In this document: piece after piece, positions 42,972 to 50,734 of the stretch
How positions within the stretch are numbered: position 1 is the first letter of the stretch
Layout of the letters: every line of letters starts with the position of its first letter
Assembly (NCBI GenBank): GCA_965224605.1
Contig: CBDCZP010000002.1
Location: forward strand, 62,001-126,000
Source of the DNA: HyVt-477 sp965224605
GTDB taxonomy: Bacteria; Pseudomonadota; Gammaproteobacteria; Thiotrichales; Thiotrichaceae
DNA length: 64,000 nt
Direction: 5' to 3'
Made by a program: the position numbers and the translations under genes
The notes under the pieces: generated by a model
What the model was told of the DNA's origin: nothing
Database searches by the model: none
Seen by the model: only the letters and a program-made list of their open reading frames with translations

Positions 42972-43870
42972 CCATGAGCAATCAAAAACCAACATTCGCA
43001 GATTTTCTTGCTCTGTGTAAGATTAAAGTTGTTGCGTTGATTATGCTTACCGCCGTAGTCGGCATGTTTTTAGCAACCGAGGCTTTGCCACCTTGGCATC
43101 TTGTTGTCCTCGGCTCTATCGGTATTGCCTTTGCTTCCATGTCGGCTGCCGCGTTCAATCATATTATTGATCAAAAAATTGATGAAGAAATGGGTCGCAC
43201 CAAGCATCGCCCCATTCCCGAAGGAAGAGTCTCTACCCGTACAGCGATACTATTTGCTGCAACATTGGGGATAGTCGGCATCGCCACCCTTGCCATAGGC
43301 GTGAACATGCTCACCGCAGTACTCACCTTGTTTGCTTTAATCGGCTACGCAGTTTTCTATACCTTGTATCTAAAACGGGCAACACCACAGAATATTGTTA
43401 TTGGTGGAGCAGCCGGAGCAGCCCCGCCACTCTTAGGCTGGACGGCCATCACTAATTCGGTTGATCCCGGTGCATTACTACTCTTTCTGATTATTTTTAT
43501 TTGGACACCGCCTCATTTTTGGGCATTAGCCATTCACCGACAGAAAGAATACGCAAAGGTGAATATCCCGATGCTACCCGTTACCCACGGACATCTATAT
43601 ACTCGTGTGCAAATTCTTTTATATACTATTTTGCTGGTTATCATCTCCATCTTTCCTTATTTAGCCGGCATGAGTGGACTTATTTATTTGGCAGGAGCCT
43701 TGTTGCTAGGCATTGGCTTTCTGTACTTCGCAGTACGATTATTAAGATCACCCGAAAACAAAAGTTTACCGATGCGTACTTTTGGCTATTCAATCAATTA
43801 TCTGATGATACTGTTCGCTATTCTGCTGGTGGATCACTATTATCCAGTGCATTTGAATAATTTTTTATAG
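42956..43870 (+). CDS. ctaB: Protohaem IX farnesyltransferase (haem O synthase)
   Basis: Transfers farnesyl to protohaem, giving haem O. UbiA-superfamily protein with about nine membrane helices. The first Asp-rich motif is NHIIDQKIDEEMGRTKHRPIPEGR, and HFWALAIHRQKEYAKVNIPMLPV (in parts) carries the second conserved region. The start may be 42956 or 42974 (MSNQKPTF); both lie after a 16-bp duplication that leaves the best ribosome-binding site (GTAGG) before a short out-of-frame ATG. Confidence 0.95.
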   Translation: MSYKKTMSNQKPTFADFLALCKIKVVALIMLTAVVGMFLATEALPPWHLVVLGSIGIAFASMSAAAFNHIIDQKIDEEMGRTKHRPIPEGRVSTRTAILFAATLGIVGIATLAIGVNMLTAVLTLFALIGYAVFYTLYLKRATPQNIVIGGAAGAAPPLLGWTAITNSVDPGALLLFLIIFIWTPPHFWALAIHRQKEYAKVNIPMLPVTHGHLYTRVQILLYTILLVIISIFPYLAGMSGLIYLAGALLLGIGFLYFAVRLLRSPENKSLPMRTFGYSINYLMILFAILLVDHYYPVHLNNFL

Positions 43871-43909
43871 GGGAGCGTCCGAGTACTATTTATCGGGCAT
43901 ATATAAACA

Positions 43910-44092
43910 ATGATGGAATTTCTCAAAGTAATTAAAAGCGTTATGGCTGCCATGATCGGCATTCAGAGCAAGAAAAATCTACAAGAAGATTTTTCTAAAA
44001 GTAGTCCGCTACCTTTTATTGTTGCGGGAATTATCATGACTCTCCTCTTTATCTTTTCCGTTTATGCCGTTGTACAATTAGTATTACCCTAA
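43910..44092 (+). CDS. DUF2970 small membrane protein
   Basis: A 60-residue protein: FLKVIKSVMAAMIGIQSKKNLQEDFSKSSPLP (amphipathic front, in parts) followed by one membrane helix (FIVAGIIMTLLFIFSVYAVVQLVL). The pattern SVMAAxxGxQSxKNxxxDF matches the DUF2970 family, often found near cytochrome oxidase genes. 39 bp after ctaB. The start may be the second ATG at 43913. Confidence 0.85.
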   Translation: MMEFLKVIKSVMAAMIGIQSKKNLQEDFSKSSPLPFIVAGIIMTLLFIFSVYAVVQLVLP

Positions 44093-44665
44093 ACGGATTG
44101 ACAGAAACGCGATTGAAACAATACCTACTCAAGCACATTATTTGTTCATCCCATCAATAAGCCATCAACATTACTATATTAGAAACCAGTAATATTATGT
44201 TATAAAAATGAAGTTGCAAAGGCTTCCAAAGCAGTTATACAATCATTGGAGGAGCTATTATTCTATAGGGCACCATCTATTAATTAGAATTTTCGTTCGA
44301 GTACAGGCGGATGAATTTTGAGAACCGCAGTGTATAAGGATACATGAGGATCGCAAAAATTTATCCAACGCAGTAATCGGGCAAAAAGGCAATTAATAGA
44401 GGTGCCCTATAACTTGATCTAAGTCTTAAATGCTTACTATTAGATGCCTACTAAAAGTCACGTAAGAGTTGATTTGCAGGCGTTAAAAAGCAAGTATCAA
44501 GCTTTATATTAAGCCTACAGCAGAAGAGCTATATTTTAGATCATTAGCTTGAAAACAAAGTAAGCGACCTAGAATAACAATATAAAAGGTTCTGCTTATC
44601 CTGAGAGCTTTTATGCAAATTATGCAAAAATCTCATCCGATATATACCAAAGGAGGTGTGGCTAT
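44093..44665. other. Long intergenic region containing a MITE
   Basis: 573 bp without a protein gene. The middle holds the 148-bp inverted-repeat element at 44264-44411. The remainder is AT-rich with stop codons in all frames. A strong ribosome-binding site (AAAGGAGGTG) ends the region before the DUF2189 gene. Confidence 0.6.
44264..44411. mobile_element. 148-bp MITE with TATAGGGCACC ends
   Basis: Left end begins TATAGGGCACC then ATCTATTAATT; right end is its inverted copy with a one-base indel (AATTAATAGAGGTGCCCTATA reads back the same over 21 bp). No coding capacity. The ends begin and finish with TA, which fits insertion at a TA dinucleotide as in IS630/Tc1-type elements (inference). No matching transposase is in the window. 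It is unrelated in sequence to the GGGTAATCAGG family. Confidence 0.82.
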
Positions 44666-45541
44666 ATGGAAACAGTACAACAAAACACAGGCACTAAAAA
44701 CGATATCAATTATGACTACAGCAAAGAGCCGATAGAAATTCGTAAAGTCGAACCTATGGCGGCTTTTGGCTGGCTTAGAAAGGGGATTAGAGACCTAACT
44801 GTTTCACCAACACTGAGCATAAGCTACGGGCTTGTCTATGCAATAGTTGGCTTGATTCTCATTGCATTGAGCTGGAACAAACCCATCTATGCGATCGGCA
44901 TGGTCACCGTTTTCTATATCCTTGGCCCACTTATCGCTGTGGGTCTTTATTGTATGAGCCGACATATAGAAGCAGGAGTAAAGCCCTCTTGGGATCGGGA
45001 AGGCTGTCGCGCGCTGTGTTATAACCCTGAAGGCTACATTGGTTTTGCTATTATTATTGGCATGCTTGTTGTTTTCTGGACGATTGTTGCTGCGGTGATT
45101 ATTGCTATCAACTTTAATAGCATTATTATTGGAGATACCCTTACTGAAACCGTCTCACTGCTTTTTCAAAACAAAGAGTTGTATCCAGTGATCGGCATCC
45201 TTTTTGTTGTTGGGTTAGCCTTTGCCGTGCTCTGCTTCATGATTAGCGTTATCTCTATTCCACTGATGACACATCGCAAAGTGGATGTGGTTACTGCGAT
45301 GATTGCCAGTGCTAAAACTGTTATTAGAAACCCAGTGACTATGTTTATTTGGGCAGCAATCATCGTCTTGATGATCGGTCTTGGCTTCTTGTTTGCTTTT
45401 GTTGGAGTAGCTATAACCCTACCGATTATTGGTCACGCCAGCTGGCATGTATATCGTGAAACAATTGTTGATGATCGTGTACTGACAGCAGCTCCTGATT
45501 GTGATGTACCCGTATTCCCCTTTATGAAAGGCAAATTATAA
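44666..45541 (+). CDS. DUF2189 polytopic membrane protein
   Basis: A 291-residue integral membrane protein with about six helices (LSISYGLVYAIVGLILIAL, VTVFYILGPLIAVGLYCMS, YIGFAIIIGMLVVFWTIVAAVIIAI, in parts). The RKVEPMAAFGWLRKGIRDL front, SWDREGCRALCYNP loop and LPIIGHASWHVYRETI ending match the DUF2189 family, whose function is unknown but which often sits near cytochrome oxidase genes. Very strong ribosome-binding site AAAGGAGGTG. Confidence 0.85.
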   Translation: METVQQNTGTKNDINYDYSKEPIEIRKVEPMAAFGWLRKGIRDLTVSPTLSISYGLVYAIVGLILIALSWNKPIYAIGMVTVFYILGPLIAVGLYCMSRHIEAGVKPSWDREGCRALCYNPEGYIGFAIIIGMLVVFWTIVAAVIIAINFNSIIIGDTLTETVSLLFQNKELYPVIGILFVVGLAFAVLCFMISVISIPLMTHRKVDVVTAMIASAKTVIRNPVTMFIWAAIIVLMIGLGFLFAFVGVAITLPIIGHASWHVYRETIVDDRVLTAAPDCDVPVFPFMKGKL

Positions 45542-45619
45542 AACCTAAAGAATATTTGCACAGTCTCGGATAACGGATAAGGTACGCCATCTGGCAAGAT
45601 GCTGAATTAAATAGTCGTA

Positions 45620-45707
45620 TGGCGCTGCATAGCAATACCCTGAGCTTGTCGAAGGGTACGAAAGTCTTGCACTATGATTAAATAAGCTTGGACAGTGGGT
45701 AATCAGG
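45620..45707. repeat. MITE-like repeat, copy 4 (half element)
   Basis: The sequence has the CTGCATAGCAATACCCTGAGCTTGTCGAAGGG core (in parts) and ends GCTTGGACAGTGGGTAATCAGG (22 bp including the family end). No left end or target duplication. Just upstream (45551-45563) TTTGCACAGTCTC matches an arm of the nested palindromic elements, so two repeat families meet here. Confidence 0.7.
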
Positions 45708-45792
45708 TACAAGTATATTTATCTAGCTCCCCACAAATTGTTTCTAATCTGCTACTCTAGCTCAATTTAGAAACCATGTAGAATTTTTTACT

Positions 45793-46578
45793 ATGCTCAT
45801 CGCCATCTCACCTTCCAAAGGTCAAGACTTTGATACCCCCGCGCCGGTCACTGATTTCACTATTCCCGAACGTCTGGATGAGTCTCTCATACTCAATAAA
45901 GAAGCACGAAAGCTAGATGTTGAAGAAGTACGCGAACTAATGGAAGTTAGTGAAAACATCGCCAAATTAAATGTAGACCGTTTCAAGAGCTTTAGTACCC
46001 CTTTCACTCTAGAAAACGCCAAACAAGCGCTATTTGCTTTCAAAGGTGATGTCTATAGCGGCATCAGCGCTGTGCAATTTTCTGAAGAAGATATCGCTTA
46101 CGCGCAAAACCACTTACGGATGCTCTCAGGTTTATACGGCGCATTACGCCCGCTAGACCTGATACAACCTTATCGTCTGGAAATGAAAACAAAGCTTAAA
46201 AATCCACGTGGTGAAAACTTATATCAATTCTGGGATGATCGTATTACGCAAAGTATTAATGCCTCCCTGACAACGCAGAAAGAAAAAACACTCATTAACC
46301 TCGCTTCCAACGAATATTTTAAGGCTATTAAACCGCAACTATTAGAAGGTCGACTGCTGAATATTAATTTCAAAGAAAGTAAAGATGGTAAAACCAGAGT
46401 GATTGCTATTTTTGCCAAGCGCGCGCGAGGCATGATGACAGATTATATTATTCGCAACCGTATTGAGAATTCGGAAGACTTGAAGAACTTCGATGTCGCG
46501 GGTTATCAGTTTTCTGAGATGCTATCGAATGACAAGCAGTGGACTTTTGTAAGGCCGCAACCTGAAAAGAAAGGGTAA
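45793..46578 (+). CDS. yaaA: Peroxide stress protein YaaA (DUF328)
   Basis: A 261-residue cytoplasmic protein that limits free iron and oxidative DNA damage under peroxide stress. Diagnostic blocks are MLIAISPSKGQDFDTPAP, LFAFKGDVYSGISA, RMLSGLYGALRPLDLIQPYRLEM, INLASNEYFKAI and FAKRARGMMTDYIIRN. Monocistronic, flanked by repeat remnants on both sides. Confidence 0.96.
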   Translation: MLIAISPSKGQDFDTPAPVTDFTIPERLDESLILNKEARKLDVEEVRELMEVSENIAKLNVDRFKSFSTPFTLENAKQALFAFKGDVYSGISAVQFSEEDIAYAQNHLRMLSGLYGALRPLDLIQPYRLEMKTKLKNPRGENLYQFWDDRITQSINASLTTQKEKTLINLASNEYFKAIKPQLLEGRLLNINFKESKDGKTRVIAIFAKRARGMMTDYIIRNRIENSEDLKNFDVAGYQFSEMLSNDKQWTFVRPQPEKKG

Positions 46579-46708
46579 CAACCCCTTCGAATCAATCTAA
46601 TCCCAGAATTAACAATACTATTTTAGTAGCCCTATGCTCCCTGAGTGCCACTTTACCAATCCTTCGACAGGCATCAGGGCCTCAATATTGCAGTGCTTTG
46701 GCATTATT

Positions 46709-47452
46709 TCACTGCATAACTGATCGAGCGTTAATCGCTTGCAAGGGGCGATTGTTAGGGTGACGTAATACATCAGAAAAAGTTTCTATCTGAGCTTTAG
46801 AAGCTGAAACAGAACTTTTCATGACGAACCAACGTACGCCTTCAGAGCAAGGTGGCGTTGTTAAGGAGCCGTTAAAACGGTAATGGTCACGATTTTCAGG
46901 CAATAGGTCGCTAACATTCAACGCTGGAGAAAGTGCATGCTTTTCATCTTTGTGCTTAGGCATATAACTCCATGTTTTTGCTAGTTCTTCATTCTCAGCA
47001 CCTTCTGTGAACATCACTGCTACTACAGCCAAGTTGCCATGTCGATCTTGGTGCACTAGATGGGCTTCCAGAGGGTAAGACTTCCCGTTAATATGGTTTT
47101 CACTAGGCGCATGAAAATGAAACTGAGCGAGATTAAACTGCACACCATCAACGGTAATATAACTACCTACGTCATAATTAACTTGAACCGTATGCCCATT
47201 ATTAATAATTTCGTTTCCTCCATCCTCATAATGAAACGCAATGGGTGCTAAGTCTGATTCAATAAACCCCGTTAGATTAACAGGCGACTGATTTTGCCCC
47301 GTGCAACCACTATATTCAGGGCTCAACTGCGCCCAGTTGGAGGGGCCTACTTTTCCTTGATAACCCCAATGAGCTTTATGAGGTGCTTTTGCATTAGAGA
47401 AGCTTAGAGCTGTTAGTAGTGCTATTGCACTGATTAAAATAATATTTTTCAT
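46709..47452 (-). CDS. Periplasmic alpha-carbonic anhydrase
   Basis: Interconverts CO2 and bicarbonate. Signal peptide (about 1-22), then WGYQGKVGPSNWAQLSPEYSGCTGQNQSPVNL. The zinc histidines lie in QFHFHAPSEN and EAHLVHQD, and the substrate-site SLTTPPCSEGVRW follows. Length 247 is normal. Strong AAGGAG. It follows the binding-protein gene by 15 bp, so both are probably one transcript. A periplasmic enzyme may supply bicarbonate for uptake or carbon fixation. Confidence 0.96.
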   Translation of the reverse strand: MKNIILISAIALLTALSFSNAKAPHKAHWGYQGKVGPSNWAQLSPEYSGCTGQNQSPVNLTGFIESDLAPIAFHYEDGGNEIINNGHTVQVNYDVGSYITVDGVQFNLAQFHFHAPSENHINGKSYPLEAHLVHQDRHGNLAVVAVMFTEGAENEELAKTWSYMPKHKDEKHALSPALNVSDLLPENRDHYRFNGSLTTPPCSEGVRWFVMKSSVSASKAQIETFSDVLRHPNNRPLQAINARSVMQ

Positions 47453-47467
47453 GCGATACTCCTTAAT

Positions 47468-48619
47468 TTATGGGTTACTCAAGACCTCAAGCTTGCCATT
47501 TTTTACAACTAAAATGATCGGGTCGTAAACCGCACGACCACTGCTCTCAAAAGAAAACTTCCCTAAAATCGTATCGAAGTCCTTGATGCTCAATAACGCA
47601 TCTCGAATAGCAGATGAATCTGTTGCTTGAGCAGTATTGAGTGCTTCGGCGAAGATGTGTACAGCGGCATATTGTTGGGCAAGGAATCTACTTGGCTCAG
47701 CACCGTATTGCTCTTGGTAGCTCTCTACGAAGGCTTGATTACCCGGTGTTTCAGCAGTGCTTACCCATGTTGAAAAGGTCACTACGCCTTCTGCGGCGGA
47801 ACCCGCTTGTTCCACTTCAACTGTAGAAAAAGCGAGTGGAATAATTATGGTCACATTGTTAGGTATGCCAATAGTACGGGCTTGGGTGAGGATTCTAACG
47901 GCTTCATTGGGTAATGTTGAAATGAAGATAGCGTCAGGATTGAGAGTTTTAATATGCGTTAATTGAGCGGTAAAGTCAGTATCATTGGTGGCCAGAATCT
48001 CTGTGGCCAGAATCTCTATACCTTTATTATTGAAGGTCTCTACTAAGACATTGTTAGCACTTTGGGAAAACAAATCAGTGTTATCGACCAGTATGGCAAC
48101 TTTTTGATAGCCAAATTGATTAACAGTTAACTCCACACCTCCGGGTATAACAACATCTACCGTGAGGTTCGCCTGAAAGATAAAATCGCCTATATCGCTT
48201 AACCCTTTAGCCGCAGCCAGTGGGCTAAAACCGATAACTTGATTTTGCTGTGCAATGGGAAACGCTTCTTTTGATGCACTTGAGGTCGTGGGGCCAATAA
48301 TGAAATTGACACCATCGTTTTGGATAAGCTTATTATAAGCCGCTACTGCACCTTCAGGGGTGCTGCCACTGTCTTCGATGATAAACCGAAGGTTTTTTGA
48401 TTGTGGTACATTATTTTTCGCATTGATTTCTTCGAGGGCAAGTTCAGCGGCATTTCTCAGTGTCACTCCAAGGGCTTCTAATGAGCCTGAAAGCGGCAGG
48501 ACTACTCCAACGGGTATTTCTTCTTTAACCTCGTCATTGTTATGACAACCAGAGATACTGTTCACTAGCATCATCAACATAAGTAAGGATATGGATTCTA
48601 TAATTCTTTTGATGATCAT
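47468..48619 (-). CDS. LivJ-type substrate-binding lipoprotein (orphan)
   Basis: A 383-residue type-1 periplasmic binding protein: lipobox NSISGC-H, then EIPVGVVLPLSGSLEALGVTLRNAAELALEEIN, NFIIGPTTSSASKEAFPIAQQ, VIGFSPLAAAKGLSDIGDFIFQ (in parts) and KVAILVDNTDLFSQSA. The family binds amino acids, amides or other small ligands. No ABC permease or ATPase genes are near. It may work with a distant transporter or as a periplasmic sensor. A 15-bp in-frame duplication encodes two EILAT units near the middle. Three AGGAG copies lie upstream. Confidence 0.9.
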   Translation of the reverse strand: MIIKRIIESISLLMLMMLVNSISGCHNNDEVKEEIPVGVVLPLSGSLEALGVTLRNAAELALEEINAKNNVPQSKNLRFIIEDSGSTPEGAVAAYNKLIQNDGVNFIIGPTTSSASKEAFPIAQQNQVIGFSPLAAAKGLSDIGDFIFQANLTVDVVIPGGVELTVNQFGYQKVAILVDNTDLFSQSANNVLVETFNNKGIEILATEILATNDTDFTAQLTHIKTLNPDAIFISTLPNEAVRILTQARTIGIPNNVTIIIPLAFSTVEVEQAGSAAEGVVTFSTWVSTAETPGNQAFVESYQEQYGAEPSRFLAQQYAAVHIFAEALNTAQATDSSAIRDALLSIKDFDTILGKFSFESSGRAVYDPIILVVKNGKLEVLSNP

Positions 48620-48620
48620 A

Positions 48621-48660
48621 TTAATCTCCTATTGATTAATCTCCTATTGATTAATCTCCT
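48621..48660 (-). repeat. 15-bp tandem repeat carrying three Shine-Dalgarno copies
   Basis: TTAATCTCCTATTGA occurs twice in tandem plus a partial third unit directly before the binding-protein start. On the coding strand each unit contains AGGAG, so three ribosome-binding cores lie in a row. Only the nearest is optimally spaced from the ATG. Confidence 0.88.
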
Positions 48661-48722
48661 CATGAATCTTCAGCTAGTGTTCCTCTTGGTAGTGCAGAGG
48701 AACACCATTAGTCAACATCACT

Positions 48723-48980
48723 TCAATCCGCTGTATCAAAGAAATCTTCCATCTGTTCGTTAATGGTTGGTGTTCCTGAAACAGATGCTACAGCCTGTTG
48801 TTGTGGAATGTTTGTGCTTGTTCCAATATCGTAATTAACCCTTTCCCTTTCGTTGAACGTATTTGCGTCTATACTTGCACCTGTCCAGCCTAATGCCATA
48901 ACAACAAGTGCTGCTGGCATGGCAATAAATCCACTTTGTTTCTTTTGCATTCCGTGGAATGATTTAGTTTTAGTCTTCAT
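48723..48980 (-). CDS. 85-residue single-pass membrane protein, unknown
   Basis: No family recognised. Basic N-terminus (MKTKTKSFHGMQKKQSG), one hydrophobic segment (FIAMPAALVVMALGWTGASI, about 18-37), then a polar acidic tail ending EQMEDFFDTAD. AAGGAG lies eight bases before the ATG, so the gene is likely expressed. It sits between the outer-membrane barrel and the binding protein and may be a small partner of either. Confidence 0.75.
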   Translation of the reverse strand: MKTKTKSFHGMQKKQSGFIAMPAALVVMALGWTGASIDANTFNERERVNYDIGTSTNIPQQQAVASVSGTPTINEQMEDFFDTAD

Positions 48981-49266
48981 GTCTTTTCTCCTTTATAAAT
49001 AAGACGGTGATATCGGGTGGCAAAACAGTGGCCATCGAGTGAACGTTATTGTGGAGCTTTTTGTTCTAGTTGAAATAGAATGGGACAGACAACTTCTATG
49101 CAAAAATTGTCAAGGTGGATACGAATTAGGATTAATCAGCCATGATCATGCAGAAACAGACAATATCGGGCGTCTCTATTGTTGAGGTTTATAAGAGTGG
49201 TAATAAATTAATGGAATTTGATTATATTTACTGATGTGATGATGACAAAGATGAATAGTGTTTGCT
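48981..49266. other. Gap between the barrel gene and the small membrane protein
   Basis: 286 bp without a supported gene; AT-rich. It probably contains the promoter of the small-protein/binding-protein/carbonic-anhydrase group. No strong hairpin is visible. Confidence 0.5.
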
Positions 49267-50598
49267 TTAAGGACGAGAAAAACGATAACGAATACCCAGA
49301 TAAACATTGGAGTTGTTCTCAAGTTGACCAAAAGTGGTTTGCTCTGAATCGCCGAAGAAGATATTTGCTCCTCCGTCGACGATCCAATCATTATCTAGTT
49401 GATAGCTGAACATGGGGCGCAAATAACCATCCTTATCTGAAGGGGAATAAAAAGCTAAAAGTGTTAGCTTAAGATCTTGTTGCATTGATGAGTGGGTAAA
49501 TCGGCTGCTCAATACATGGCGATTTTCGTCAGCTAACCGTGGTTGTGGTTGCTTCTCGTGATCTCGACGGTGTTCGACGTAATATTTCGCACCTAACGTC
49601 ATCGTTTTGCCGAGTCTTTGTTTATAAGCTGTACTAAAGCGGATTTCGCTATTGCGGATAAACGGGTTATTTCCATCGGCGTCATCCATTGAATCGAAGT
49701 AACCTAACTCCATTTTCCCAAGGCCTCGACCCACAATCCCACCGACGCTGGCACCATAAACACCTAACTTAGGGTATATGGCTTTACCTAGACGGGGATC
49801 AAAACCTGCTGGGCTTTTCCAAAACCCCCGATAAACGTATAGAGCCGAGTTGAATCCTTTAATGTTTCGAGACAAACGCACATTGATCTCATCATCTTCA
49901 AACCAATTGTCTGGTTTGTCGACTTGGATAATATGTTGGTTGCCGCTCAATTGCTGCAAGCTTGGGTTGAAAAATGAAAGTCGACTGCCATCAATTAAAC
50001 GATTAGCATCAAAGCGAGGGGAATAGATTACATCCAGATTAACTAGTTTGGAACGCTTTGTTAATTTGACGGCATCAACAGGAGGAGCTTTGAGATATTT
50101 TATATCACGACCGATAAAAAGTGATCGAAAATCTTTGGGAAAGCGATCATTAATGGATAGCAAACCGCCGCCCGTTCCCCAAGAAAGAGTTTGCCGACCG
50201 ATTTTAATATCAAGATTTGGTGATGGCTTTATTAACAAGCTGGCTTCGCGTAAATCTAAAACCCCTGCACCTGTTTCCAGGTCTATATCCTGATGTTCCA
50301 CAACATCATCATAAATAAGATCGCTGCTCAGCCTGAACTCTGCATGTTCTCCAGGAATTTCAAGATTCAGTCGGATTCGCGTTTCAGCTAAGGAAGTCTG
50401 CTTTTGGTGTTTATCATCCTGTGTACGAACACCAACACGCGTATCCCAGAAGCCAGTTAGAGCAGCTTTAGAGGAATCAAGCCCAAGCGGTAGAGTGAGA
50501 TTTTCAGCATGCGCAGTACTATATGCAATATTATGAATAAGAACACTATAGACGACACACCCTACACCAACATGCCAGTACCTAAACAGATTATTCAT
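49267..50598 (-). CDS. Outer-membrane beta-barrel porin-like protein
   Basis: A 443-residue protein. Signal peptide (about 1-31, ending TAHAEN), then alternating beta strands: GFWDTRVGVRTQDDKHQKQ, FRLSSDLIYDDVVEHQ, LDIKIGRQTLSWGTGGG, LGKMELGYFDSMDDADG, LTLGAKYYVEHRRD and a terminal NVYLGIRYRFSRP. The REASLLIKPSPNLDIKIGRQTLSWG motif recalls DUF1302 / alginate-export-like barrels. The terminal aromatic strand fits Bam-dependent insertion. Substrate unknown. GGAGG lies ten bases before the start. Confidence 0.8.
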   Translation of the reverse strand: MNNLFRYWHVGVGCVVYSVLIHNIAYSTAHAENLTLPLGLDSSKAALTGFWDTRVGVRTQDDKHQKQTSLAETRIRLNLEIPGEHAEFRLSSDLIYDDVVEHQDIDLETGAGVLDLREASLLIKPSPNLDIKIGRQTLSWGTGGGLLSINDRFPKDFRSLFIGRDIKYLKAPPVDAVKLTKRSKLVNLDVIYSPRFDANRLIDGSRLSFFNPSLQQLSGNQHIIQVDKPDNWFEDDEINVRLSRNIKGFNSALYVYRGFWKSPAGFDPRLGKAIYPKLGVYGASVGGIVGRGLGKMELGYFDSMDDADGNNPFIRNSEIRFSTAYKQRLGKTMTLGAKYYVEHRRDHEKQPQPRLADENRHVLSSRFTHSSMQQDLKLTLLAFYSPSDKDGYLRPMFSYQLDNDWIVDGGANIFFGDSEQTTFGQLENNSNVYLGIRYRFSRP

Positions 50599-50734
50599 GT
50601 AACAACTGCCTCCGCGTAACGTCGATAGTAACTGTACTAGCTAAATCACTTTTTGACCAATTACTAAGGCATTTAGAGAGTTATTAACCAAATTCTGCTA
50701 ATTTAATGAACACCTATTTTAAAAACACAGCGTT

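Noticed and set aside
43501..43860. 119-codon frame inside ctaB
   Set aside because: Shifted-frame shadow of ctaB; the ctaB frame has all conserved motifs.
46709..48619. Complete ABC transporter around the LivJ-type protein
   Set aside because: No permease or ATPase gene lies within the window on either side; only the binding protein is present.
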